In this document: positions 1 through 10,457 of the stretch, one piece after another | Layout of the letters: every line of letters starts with the position of its first letter | Position numbering within the stretch: the stretch's first letter is position 1 | Assembly (NCBI GenBank): GCA_032718475.1 | Contig: JAUCBJ010000124.1 | Span: forward strand, 1-42,231 | Origin: Nemertoderma westbladi | Lineage: Eukaryota; Xenacoelomorpha; Nemertodermatida; Nemertodermatidae | Length of the DNA stretch: 42,231 nt | Direction: 5' to 3' | Position numbers and translations under genes: made by a program | The notes under the pieces: generated by a model | Database searches by the model: none | Told to the model about the DNA's origin: nothing | The model's input: the letters and a program-made list of their open reading frames with translations, nothing else

Positions 1-660
1 CCTCCCCCGGGTTTAATAGGGTTAAAAAGTTTAGAAGAAATCAGCACCATTACAGGGTCGGACATAAAAATCAGAAAATCGAATCTCCATTTATCCAGCT
101 TTCTAACGATATGTTGGAAATGTTACTGGATATGACCTTGGGTTGTAATTTTATAAACGTTTGTTCTACAGTGCTAGCACTTTGGACCCCAGACTTTGAA
201 AATTAAATTTTTTGGCCATATGTCGTTTGTCGATTGTCATATGGCTGCGAGAAGATATGATGTCTTTTGAGCTGAAATTATTTCCACAAAATCTACGCTT
301 CTGCAGCTTTCTTGAAGCCATCAACCACTTTGTAGAACCGACATAAACATACAGTAAGTTATGGCCTTGGACACCCGTTTGGCCAATTTTAGTGAGGATG
401 GGCCAATATATGATATCGGTGATGTACAGTATAACTCACGGTTGCACAGCTGTGCCCAACAAAATTTGCAATAATAATATGAACGACTCATTCAACCAAA
501 ACACCAGATTACCGTATAAACTATATAAACACATGACATTCAGTGGCGATCACCGTTATCAGGCGCGGTGGCGCGAGATATTTAAACACTTAAAGAGATT
601 TTTGCAAGGCATCCCATCCTACATTATATTGCCCATTTAGTATCATTCGTACACGCCAGC
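1..660. other. Non-coding stretch, nothing recognised
   Basis: AT-rich sequence with no supportable gene. The only open frame of any length (82 codons near 392-640) has no recognisable domain and looks like chance. It may belong to an unidentified repeat, but no second copy was seen in the window. Confidence 0.5.
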
Positions 661-670
661 CCACATCAAG

Positions 671-1115
671 TACACCATGTCCATGAATATACAGTAGTGT
701 CGTTATTCTGGTACATGGACCCCCCCCCCCCCCCCCCCCCCCCCCCAAAAAAAATTTTTTTTTCTACAAATCTTAATGAGATTGCATGAAATTTGAAACA
801 GAGATAGTTTCACCTCCCTCCTCCTTACTGGGTGAGCCAGGATTTTTATTTTCGCTTTCATTCTTTAGCTACAAGCTTATGAAAATAGTGTCTCCGGTGA
901 AATTGCGCCAGTCACACCGCAGTTATTCTTCAACCTTATTATGATTTGTTAGTACTAATTTAAAGTTAGTCGTGCAAGGATTCCAAAAATGTAAAAACAT
1001 TTGAATTTGGTAGAGAAATAGCCGAGATATGGACATTCGAAAGTTGCATGTATTTGCTTCCCCTGCACGCCATTTATTCTATTTAATAAATACATCATAT
1101 TCTGGAAATAAAATA
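671..1115 (+). repeat. Diverged single arm of the 0.9-kb palindromic element
   Basis: This stretch follows the same order of landmarks as the left arm of the palindrome at 10458-11369: TACACCATG at 671-679, a GTGTC motif, a run of 26 C at about 721-746, then CTACAAATCTT, TTTGAAACA, a GAGATAT motif and CCATTTATTCTATTTAATAAATA near 1069-1090. It is clearly more diverged than the other copies, and no matching inverted arm follows it. It is therefore either a solo arm or a copy whose second arm has been lost. Confidence 0.65.
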
Positions 1116-1126
1116 AAAAATATTAT

Positions 1127-1713
1127 GTTCTAGAACATATACAGTAGCTAGTTTTTTTTTAATTTAAAATAGCTACTGTAGTAAATAAAATATATATTTT
1201 TTTGAGATTTTAAAATAGCAATTTCCCCTTACGTATCTGACGTCTCCACAAGTATTCGGTAAGTTTTTCAGATAATTTCTCTAGATAGGCATTGCACTCC
1301 TTGCACAATGCTCTATTGCGTCATAAATTTTTCTAATTTTTAGCCTAAACTTTCTTTTAATCGCTTTGAGTTGACCTTTGTGCATTTCGCAACCCTTTTG
1401 ATTTTCTGGACACTCTTTACATATTTCCTGCTCTTTATTTACCGACTGCTGTTATACTGTACATTAAAAAAAATCTTTTTTTTATTACTAGCTATTTTAA
1501 ATTTAAAAAATTACTAGCTTTATGTTCTAGAACAATAATGTTTTTATTTTATTTTTGTTCTAGAATAGTGTATATTAAATTTTTTTTGTTATATAGAACT
1601 CTTCACTGTTGCCATGGTAACAATGATTTATGTTATAAAAATGCAGTTCTATACGGAACTGTTACCGAAAAAAACAGTTCTAGAACAAATAGGCCTAGTT
1701 TTTGTTCTAGAAC
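1127..1713. repeat. Cluster of GTTCTAGAAC palindromes
   Basis: The exact 10-bp palindrome GTTCTAGAAC occurs at 1127-1136, 1524-1533, 1677-1686 and 1704-1713, with a one-base variant at 1557-1566. Each contains TTCTAGAA, which fits the inverted TTCnnGAA core of heat-shock elements. A perfect 11-bp inverted repeat (TACAGTAGCTA at 1140-1150, TAGCTACTGTA at 1170-1180) lies in the same stretch. Whether any protein binds here cannot be told from sequence. Related motifs (TTCTAGAAC, GTTCCAGAAC) occur in the centre of the palindrome at 10458-11369, so these may simply be element sequence. Confidence 0.5.
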
Positions 1714-1813
1714 AGTTCAAAAAATATAAATTTTTTTTTAAATTTTATTTAGAATTTGTTTCATATAATTTTTAATCGCTGCTGGCAAGATGGGTTTGGG
1801 GGGGGGGGGGTAG

Positions 1814-3300
1814 CTAGTATTTTTTTTAATAGCTAATTAAAATTAATAAAATTCACTGTATTGAGGTCATTGTATTCAGAAATTAATGATATGCTTAGAA
1901 TACGTATACTGTATAATATTTATTATTTAGCAGACAGTGGGTAATATTTTCTGATCAAATCCAACAGGCAAATAATAATACTGTAGCAGTTAATTAAGTT
2001 GATTGGGGTAAAAACAGCCAGGCAGGCATGCAGGTAAAAACAGCATTTTCAACTTGCCTCTTGAAGGATATTAATTATTTTCTAGTATAAGATTTAAATA
2101 ATTATACTTAACAATTATACAGCTGTATTCCCCATGCCACATTCCATTATAGTTTTTAATTAGTTCAAGAGATTTGCTTTAAGAAATGTGTTTTTAATTG
2201 ATCTAAACGTAATTAACTTATTATAATGCCCTGTCTCCAGCTATAGCTCCCTCCTTCGTTGGCATGCCTAGTCTAGCTTGGAAGGGGAACCAGTCCAACC
2301 ACACCTCACCTCTACTCAAAGGCAGCATTGTAATGAGTCAGACTAATACGCCAGCTTGGTTATTGTGTTTAGCTTACAAAGTGATTGGCCGAGTACATAA
2401 TCATGGTTCTTTAGAATAATTAGCTAAATAATTTCGTTGAGGTGTTTACATGATAATTTAATATTTCAGTATCAATACTATCGGCATAAGGTAAGTTTAA
2501 TATTTATTACAAATTGCGTCGCCTCCACCCCTAAAATATTTAATACATTACTTTATGAGTTTAACATGTTACCAATAACATGAGTTTATTTGTTTCTTTG
2601 TTGGGAAATTCAATTTAATAATATGCGATCTTTAATTATTTTTGCAAGAAATTTGTGCTGTTTGTATATTTGTGAATCGCTTCCAGTTGTATTTTGTGTT
2701 ACTGTATATTAGAAATAAATATAACATATGACTTTTAAAACACAAATTTTATGTTAATACCTCTGCCTTTCATCAATCCTGTGTCCGCTTTCAGGTCCTC
2801 ATAACTGAGCCTCGTGCTGCGGAAAGGCCCCACGAACGTGTAAACATATATGTAGTTACGGACTCGCATGCAAGCAAAGACAAATTACCCAATTTTAATT
2901 AGACAAAATAATTATCTTGAAATGTTTAATATCTAGCATACGTTATAACGTTCACAATGCGATTAGATAAGCCTACATCACATTTTATAAATTTGTTAAT
3001 TAAAACCGAATCATATATACAGTGGAAAACCACATATTTAGCGTCAATTGTTCGTTACGGACTTACAGTAAAGAATAAAATGTTACGGTCTATCACTTGA
3101 AATAGATATGTACTCGTCTGCTCGTTATATTTTCTAGGAATTAAAGAGCAATGAATCGTGAATGTTTACGTTGTTTTTAATAAATCACTTGTATGATATA
3201 CATTTAATAATGTACCGTACCTTCCTTACAGCCTTAAAAATGACTATAGTCATCTCCTTAAAGTATTGTTTATAAAAATATATATAATATATATATATAT
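1814..3300. other. Upstream intergenic region of the LIM gene
   Basis: AT-rich DNA with no supportable coding region. It may contain promoter or upstream non-coding exon sequence of the gene starting at 4045, but no TATA box, splice site or initiator could be assigned with confidence. A short TA-dinucleotide run sits near 3280-3303. Confidence 0.4.
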
Positions 3301-3758
3301 ATTGTTTGTAAAATACATTTTTAAATATGCCCCGTTTCTAGTTGCCTAGGAACAACTTTTTCAGTATCGAAACCGACCCACAACGACAAGATGTAAGAGG
3401 CACCCGCCAGCCAGTAGGCGACACTGCGACAGCAAAACCTGCGAACCAGCCAACTGGAATTCTACACCAGGCTGCCTGGCCAGCTGGCTGCCGGGTAGGC
3501 CTACAACTCTGAACTCTGCAACTACATGTAGACAACGAAATACTTTCATTTCCAGTGGTTCTGTAGTGTTCCGATGCACATGCTGACATGTAACCCAACA
3601 TATCCATTACTGCATTATCCGTATTCAGAGAAATCAGAAAACTATAGTCCTACAGTCCTAGCCTAGGCCTATTTATTTATTTAGTTATTTATTTATTTAA
3701 CACTAGCCGACAAGTACCGGTCTGCCGGTAGGCCTACTGAAGTCTGAAGTATTATTAC

Positions 3759-3840
3759 CAAGGACAGCTGTACAGCTGTACTAACTACTAGACTAGTAGT
3801 AGACAGTTCTACTAGTAGTAGAGCTGTAGAGCTGTCCTTG
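3759..3840. repeat. Long hairpin upstream of the LIM-protein start codon
   Basis: Bases 3759-3783 (CAAGGACAGCTGTACAG...) pair with 3816-3840 with about 23 of 25 matches. The loop itself contains further CTAGTAG self-complementarity. The hairpin ends 204 bp before the ATG at 4045, so it would fall in the 5' untranslated region if transcription starts upstream of it. No function can be assigned from sequence alone. Confidence 0.7.
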
Positions 3841-4044
3841 ATTATTGCATGTATTATGACTGTATGGAATAGGTACGTTACCGGTACTGAACAGCTGAAA
3901 TACAATTTCAGAATTTGTTAGACCTTTTATTTTACTGTATTATAGCATTTATAGGCCTACGTCGGTCTGTCTGTACCTACTGACGTATTTATTACTGTAT
4001 TAGTTTTCCTAAATATCTGTCAGACCAATTTACTAAAAACTACA

Positions 4045-6672
4045 ATGGCTAATATTCCTGGTTCGGGTTCTACAAAATCATATTATTCTAAAAAAGTTAG
4101 CGAATCACAAGAATATCGCAGCAATAAAGGTCCTCCAGTGAAGTATTCTGTTGAATATGGAGTAGAGAAAAGAGATGGACCAGAAGGGTCGTTTCAGCGT
4201 GAAGTAAAGTACACCCCAGAGACGGGATATAGAACAAGTGTGTCGTATAATCCATCAGCGGACGGTTCCCAACAAGTTGGTAAAACTCCAGATGAATTGT
4301 TAGCCGGACCCCTCGATCGAGATGTAGGTTTCCGAAAGGATAGCAGTTTTAATGAGTTACTGCCGGACAGAGAATTGGATGACTTTGATAAACACATGCG
4401 TTCAGGTCCAGCATTCACTGACATTAATCAAGACGACGTATTTAAAGATATGGAAGAGAGAATGCAACGTATTAGAGACGAAGCCCTTTCTTCGGAAATA
4501 TTTTCCCCACCTACTTTTGATAGTTTGACGTCAAATGCGAAACAGAAAAGTGTCGCTGGTAAGGCACCTTTTCAGAGATATTATGAATATTCCAAGGAAT
4601 CCAAGTCCACGCCGGAAGGAACAACAGTTAAGATTTCCAAGTACGAGCCAGATAAAGGCTATACTACTAGCTATTCTAAGGAACCTGCTCAAGGTGAATT
4701 GGAATATCGACCTGATCTATTTGAACGTCCACCCCCACCGGCCAATTATCCTCAGTTCTCATCTCCTAGAAGTTCCGTTCAAAGCGAACGTTCCGACAGA
4801 TCGGATCATTCTCCGAGTAGTCGTCGACCACCTCCACCCACCAACTACCAACCTCCATCCTCTCCACACCCTACAATCGCATCCGACATGAGTTTTGGCA
4901 GTGGCTCCCCTTCTTCCTCTTTCTCGCACCAACCGGAATCTGGTTACAACGTTTCAAGGTCAGTGACCAGACACTCCCAGACTTCAAGTTATTCTTCAAA
5001 CACTAGTCATGGGGCTACTATACCTCGACCATCCAGTGAATTTAAGCCACATTGGTCGGATGATTCTACTTCTCAAACACCGCCTGTTTTACGGGAGAGG
5101 GGAACGCCGGCAGCTGAAGGATCCACCAAGGACCATTCGGAAAGCTCACCGCGTTATACCGAGGATATCTATAAAGCTAAGTACCATTACCCAGCTGATC
5201 AGACCCCCCCAGGAAGTCTTCCTGTCTCTTCTATCAAACATCCTGAGCATGAACCCACCACTGGTGGTACTGGTACACCGATATACCGATCTAATATCAC
5301 GATTCCGTTGACGAGACCGGTGAATAAAGGAAATATTGAAAGGGAAGGTCAACCCCACCAAGCAGTTAGTGCTCAGGTCGTACAGAGGCCTCCAGATGTT
5401 GATAGATACGCGAAACCCTTAACTAACAGTGCAGGCGTAGCTCGCCCAAAGGAGCAACATAGTGTCCCGTATGGGGAGCCACGTGGTAGGCCTACACAAT
5501 ATGGGGAGCCTCATGGTACCCAGTATGGGGAGCCATGTGGTACCCAGTATGGGGAGACACGTGGAACCCAGTATGGGGAGCCACGTAGTGGTACACAGTA
5601 TGTTGAGCCACGTGGTACACAATATGGGGAGCCACGTAGTGGTACACAATATGTTCAGCCACGTGGTTCACAATATGGTGAGCCAAGTGGTACACAATAT
5701 GGGGAGCCAAGTGGTACACAATATGGGGAGCCACGTGGTACCCAGTATGGGGATCCACGTGGTTCCCAGTATGGGGAGCCACGTGGTACCCAGTACACTA
5801 CGCCTCCAGGCACCAAATACCAGACGACCTCTAGTACCCAAAAATATTCCAACATCACTGAGTACTCGAAGCCTCCTTCTGATTACCATCCACCTGCCGA
5901 CACCACCAGTCACGTACCCTCGACACGCATGGCTCCCCAGCCCACAAACCTGTACAAACAATCTACTCCCAATGTACCAACGTCTTCCGCTTCAGCTCGA
6001 CTCTCAACCGATAAGGAAGTTGATGTTCTAACCAAGATGCTTATTGATTCTATGGACAGCTGCGATGATCCCGATTTCTTTGGTTTCTGCGCTGCTTGTG
6101 GTAATAAAGTCCTTGGCGAGGCAACTGGATGCAGTGCAATGGATCAGATATTCCATACCACATGCTTCCGTTGTGCTTCATGTGACATCACGCTCTCCAG
6201 CCGTCCGTTCTACATAATGGAAGGCAAGCCGTATTGCGAAGAGGATTATCTGAAGACGTTGGAGAGATGCTCGGTGTGTGACCGGGCTATAACAGAGAGG
6301 ATCCTACGCGCCACTGGTAAGTCATACCATCCCGGCTGCTTCTCCTGCGTCGTGTGTCGTGTGAGTCTCGATGGGGTCCCGTTCACCGTGGATACTGGCG
6401 GTAGAATCCACTGTATCGACTGCTTCAACCGGCAGTTTGCCCCGCGGTGTTCTGTTTGTCGTTATCCCATCGTACCGAGCGAAGGCGAGGCCGAAACCAT
6501 CCGCATCGTCGCTTTGGATCGCAGCTTTCATGTAGAATGCTATAGGTGCGAGGATTGTCAGATTAGGTTGAGTTCCGAGGCGGAAGGAAGAGGTTGTTAC
6601 CCTCTGGACGACCATATTTACTGCCAGGAGTGCAGCGGCAAACGTGTTCAGCGTCTAACTGCTTTGGTCTAA
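4045..6672 (+). CDS. Zyxin/LPP/TRIP6-family LIM protein (875 aa, single open exon)
   Basis: Zyxin-family proteins are adaptors at focal adhesions and actin structures that can also shuttle to the nucleus. Seen here: three adjacent C-terminal LIM domains starting at about residues 682 (CAACGNKV), 742 (CSVCDRAI) and 802 (CSVCRYPI), with the family signatures ERILRATGKSYHPGCF, GVPFTVDTGG and RIVALDRSFHVECYRCEDC. A leucine-rich stretch (VDVLTKMLIDSM) lies just before LIM1, where zyxin relatives have a comparable segment. The N-terminal 650 residues are low-complexity Pro/Ser/Tyr-rich, with RPPPP motifs near 228 and 262 that resemble but do not match the FPPPP Ena/VASP ligand, and a GTQYGEP-type repeat at about 475-587. 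The start has a good context (ACAATGG), and an in-frame stop lies upstream at 3952-3954 with no Met between. LIM3 and the C-terminus (RLTALV) look most like LPP/TRIP6. Vertebrate relatives have introns; none is seen here. The exact orthologue is not settled. Confidence 0.93.
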   Translation: MANIPGSGSTKSYYSKKVSESQEYRSNKGPPVKYSVEYGVEKRDGPEGSFQREVKYTPETGYRTSVSYNPSADGSQQVGKTPDELLAGPLDRDVGFRKDSSFNELLPDRELDDFDKHMRSGPAFTDINQDDVFKDMEERMQRIRDEALSSEIFSPPTFDSLTSNAKQKSVAGKAPFQRYYEYSKESKSTPEGTTVKISKYEPDKGYTTSYSKEPAQGELEYRPDLFERPPPPANYPQFSSPRSSVQSERSDRSDHSPSSRRPPPPTNYQPPSSPHPTIASDMSFGSGSPSSSFSHQPESGYNVSRSVTRHSQTSSYSSNTSHGATIPRPSSEFKPHWSDDSTSQTPPVLRERGTPAAEGSTKDHSESSPRYTEDIYKAKYHYPADQTPPGSLPVSSIKHPEHEPTTGGTGTPIYRSNITIPLTRPVNKGNIEREGQPHQAVSAQVVQRPPDVDRYAKPLTNSAGVARPKEQHSVPYGEPRGRPTQYGEPHGTQYGEPCGTQYGETRGTQYGEPRSGTQYVEPRGTQYGEPRSGTQYVQPRGSQYGEPSGTQYGEPSGTQYGEPRGTQYGDPRGSQYGEPRGTQYTTPPGTKYQTTSSTQKYSNITEYSKPPSDYHPPADTTSHVPSTRMAPQPTNLYKQSTPNVPTSSASARLSTDKEVDVLTKMLIDSMDSCDDPDFFGFCAACGNKVLGEATGCSAMDQIFHTTCFRCASCDITLSSRPFYIMEGKPYCEEDYLKTLERCSVCDRAITERILRATGKSYHPGCFSCVVCRVSLDGVPFTVDTGGRIHCIDCFNRQFAPRCSVCRYPIVPSEGEAETIRIVALDRSFHVECYRCEDCQIRLSSEAEGRGCYPLDDHIYCQECSGKRVQRLTALV
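5467..5805 (+). repeat. Coding minisatellite: GTQYGEP-type repeat
   Basis: About 14-16 imperfect copies of a 24-27-bp unit around GGAGCCACGTGGTACCCAGT lie inside the LIM-protein reading frame and encode (R/S)GTQYGEP-type octapeptides. All length changes are in multiples of three, so the frame is kept. The repeat gives a tyrosine at regular spacing in the disordered linker before the LIM domains. Copy number is likely to vary between alleles. Confidence 0.9.
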
Positions 6673-8576
6673 CTAGTACTCCACTAGTTACAGTTAGTTA
6701 TCTCGCTGCATTGAGATTAATAATTTTCGTTTGTGTAGTTAAGGTAAGGTTAAAATAATATTGTTTGAATGAGTTCTATTGTTTGTAGTCTGCTTTATTA
6801 GTTGGTTTTATTTATTTGCACTGCTTGAGTGATTTGCTGTATTTGCCTGTACCATATGCATGCATATGCATGAAGAATATGCGTGCCTGAGTAATGTTAT
6901 GTAACATTAATTAGATCAATATCTCTCAATTTGAATTTAAACCTATTTTAGTACTATATATATATATTCAATATATTAAATGTATGTAGTAGTATTATTT
7001 GTGCCACTACTTATATACTTCTGTATTAGTACCGGCACCCAGTATTCTAACATGTATATAATTATATACGTACAAATTTATTGTTTATTTATCTTTCTCT
7101 GGCAAAATAAAAATACCGGTGCGGTGTGAATTGGTGCGTGGGGCGAGTCCGAACTGCAGAGCCATCAGCGAAAGTTTATAACTATATTATTTTTTCCACA
7201 GATTTCCAAATGTCTGTGTGTCAGTGTGTGTATATCCGGTCCGTACTCGAGTATGTATGACGTATGTAGCAGAATTATATGAATGTTACATTTTGCTGGT
7301 GGTTGCTGCTGTTTTAGAAATTACATGTATAATTTTCTCACTTCAAGTTACTAACTATAGTTAGCGGTATAGTTATTTGATTGTGGGTAATATGTTATTT
7401 TGGTGAAATAATTTATTGCATAAATTTTAATTATGGAAGAATACACGTTAATTTCTACTGCATTCTTTTAATCGTGTTTAATTGTAAATATATTTGAATT
7501 TAGTTAATAAGAAATATTTAGTTATTTAGCTTTCCATTTATGCATAATATAATATATATGTAGCGATTAGTCAGTATGATTTAGGTGTATAAATTTTAAC
7601 TATTTTCGACACCACCGTAATATTTTATTATAGACATTATTATCCCTCCTTGATGTTCTTTCTATGCAATTATTTCGAGTATAATTTATATTTCTTTTCA
7701 TATAATTTTTTAAATTTCTAGTTATATATTTAATTTTAAGTTTCCGCTTATGTACCGGTATCTGCAAGCAGGTAGGAGTTAACCACTCAAGATGTGTTTG
7801 TTAATGTTTGGTAATACGGAAGAAGTTTTGATGCAACAACTTCGAAAATGTATCAAATTAGAGATATCATTACCATGAAGAAAGTCAGATGATGTTATTT
7901 TGAATTTTGATATTGTTGTTTGAGACTGAATGAATTGAACAACAATTAGCCCCTCAGAATGTGAATGATTAACTTAAAATGAAAACCTTAAATTTAAACT
8001 TAATAAAGAGACACAAAATTTGTTTTTGAATTTGTCTATTTAAATGTCGTTAAGTTATGTTCCAAAAATGCTGAGTGTTGTGCCCCTCAAAATGCTAATT
8101 TTGGTTGTCAATATTTTCGGAAAACTAATTTTGTTTTCAAATTTCATGTGAATCTCAGATCGTTTATTATATAAATTTGTTTTAATTACTTTGACAGATC
8201 GATGTATGACCAGGACTAAACTATCCAAAATTGTTTTTTACCATATATTTTGTATTCCCAGAGGGATATTATAATATTATTTATGAAACATGTTTGTTAT
8301 AATATATAAATCTTAAAAATTAACCTACCCCTACGTGGCCTACGTGACTTTCCGTAACCTAGGTGATAACAATTTTTTCGGTGGTACTTTATGTCCTTAT
8401 TCGCCAAAATATTATGTGCAATAACATCGGATACACCATACCGTGTGCTTATATAAATATTAAATTCATACACAATGCATAGACATACAATATTCAGGTA
8501 CGGACATCACCGTTACACATTTAATGAAATTACATGCTTACATTTTTATAGCCCCAGACAAGTTGAGAAATGTTAC
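6673..8576. other. 3' flank of the LIM gene, otherwise empty
   Basis: AT-rich DNA, probably containing the 3' untranslated region of the LIM gene. No second gene, RNA gene or clear transposon was seen up to the inverted-repeat element that starts at 8585. Confidence 0.4.
7106..7111 (+). promoter_or_regulatory. Candidate polyadenylation signal of the LIM gene
   Basis: AATAAA occurs 434 bp after the stop codon. It is plausible for the 3' end, but the region is AT-rich and another AATAAA lies at 8002-8007, so the true site is uncertain. Confidence 0.35.
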
Positions 8577-8584
8577 ATTTCAAC

Positions 8585-9447
8585 GGGTGCTGGTCACCTC
8601 GCCGCACTGCCACTTCGCCGCAGGTCACCTCGCCGCAGATAATGTGCGGCGAGGTGTCTTTGCGGCGAGGTGTCTCACTGTGAATGCCATTTCGCCGCAA
8701 ATTATCGGACACCTCGCCGCAAGGCAATATTAATCATTTATTTCTATATTTACACAGGGAAGCCTAGTTATAGCAGTATGGCATTGGACATTATGTATTA
8801 TAAAATAAAATAAAATAATACGGTCAGACGGTAAGGTTTGTTGTTCTATTATAATTACTGTATTATTATAGATACAGTAAGAGTACCGGTATTTGAGTAA
8901 CGTATTAAAAATGCCTCGAGAATAGTGAAAAAAGTTCTACTTTTTTTCCCATGTAATAAATAATTATTTGTTGGAATTTCTTAAATTTGTCCTGGCGATT
9001 TGGTAGTGCGATATTAATTCCCCACAAATAAATAAAATAGGCAATGTAAGAAATTAAAAAAAAATTATAATATTTAATGCAATATTATTGATTATTATTA
9101 ATGTCTTGAAAATTAATTTGAAATGTAATTCGACCATAATTTTGCTCTTAACAAAAAAAGTGTCTGACAACTGGACAACAAATATAAGTATCTATGATAA
9201 CATGTAATATAATACAGTAATTATAATATAACAACAAACCTTACCGTATTATTACAATACCATAAGTAGGCTTTCGTGTAATAATATAGAAATAAATGAT
9301 TTATATTGACTTGCGGCGAGGTGTCCGATAATATGCGGCGAAATTGCATTTATAGTGAGACACCTCGCCGCAAGACACCTCGCCGCACATTATCTGCGGC
9401 GAGATGACTTGCGGCGAAGTGGCAGTGCGGCGAGGTGACCAGCACCC
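8585..9447. mobile_element. Foldback-type DNA transposon, possibly Mutator-like, non-autonomous
   Basis: An 863-bp element with long terminal inverted repeats. The left end GGGTGCTGGTCACCTCGC is mirrored exactly at the right end, and the arms stay recognisably complementary for roughly 250-300 bp (8585-8875 against 9190-9447). Flanks match in 8 of 9 positions: CATTTCAAC at 8576-8584 and AATTTCAAC at 9448-9456, consistent with an 8- or 9-bp target-site duplication. Each arm carries about seven CACCTCGCCGCA-type modules in alternating orientation (three forward, two reverse, two forward), so the arm itself also folds. The GC-rich arms contrast with an AT-rich core with no open reading frame. 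Long inverted repeats plus a 9-bp duplication suggest Mutator; an 8-bp duplication would fit hAT. The superfamily is inferred, not shown. Confidence 0.85.
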
Positions 9448-9459
9448 AATTTCAACCCT

Positions 9460-10450
9460 GGTTTTATTATTGACATCACATCGGCTGTACTTTTACTTAA
9501 ACATCCAATTTGAATTTCTACTATGCTATAACAAAAAAGTAGATGTTATATATATATACGCATTCTGTAGATAGCTAAATCGTACAGATTCTTTATGTAC
9601 CGGTATGCAATATATATTTTTATATTTTTCGACTAAGATTTGTAATTATTCGTTTCACACATATACAGTGAATCTAATTCTTCAGTTACGACGTTGTGGC
9701 TTTTATTTAGGCTATCTGCTGTATTTTGTTACTGTAACAGCAATAATTGTCACTCTTTTATAAAAAAAAATTTTAAATAATTACATATCTTGCAAACTAC
9801 AACCGACAAATTATTAGTAGCCCTACAATAAATACAAGTTATTGTTTCATACTCTGAGATACTCGTCCTTAAGATTAACCGTATATATATTGTTTAAAAG
9901 AATGTAATTAAATTGTTAGCGCATGCTTATAAAAATATTATTTACTGTGATAAAATAGCAACAATAACATTAAAATGGTAGGTATGGTATAATATATAAT
10001 ATACTATATAGTAATGAAATGCAAAGTGTTGGGGGTCTAGTATCGATATAGTAAGTACTGTTTAGTCTTTAATGTTTATTTGTAATTATCAGTATATTGG
10101 ATATATATCTCTCCTATATTTATTCCCGAGTGATCTGATATATCGACTTGTTCAGTAAATGAGAAAGCGTATACTTGTTAACTTGTTGATTGAGGAAGTA
10201 ATTTCTGGTTATATAGACGGCGAGAATATTGTATACTAGTTGATTTAGGAAATAACTATTTTAACTATTTATCTTAACTCTTTTATTTAGGACGTAGGAA
10301 ATTACCTTTATTAGATCTATAACTAGTTTATTGTCTGAGAACTAATTCAGTTTGGCTACAAACAATTTTGTTGTTGAATGAAATAAATTTATATTGTTAT
10401 TATTAATATTCTTTCATTAGTGTAAAAATTGTGGTGCAAAATTTGATTTT
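9460..10450. other. AT-rich spacer, nothing recognised
   Basis: No supportable gene or repeat between the two neighbouring foldback elements. Confidence 0.45.
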
Positions 10451-10457
10451 AATTGAA

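Noticed and set aside
5419-5961. Overlapping frames on both strands within the LIM gene repeat
   Set aside because: Shadows of the GTQYGEP coding repeat; only the frame of 4045-6672 joins to conserved LIM domains.
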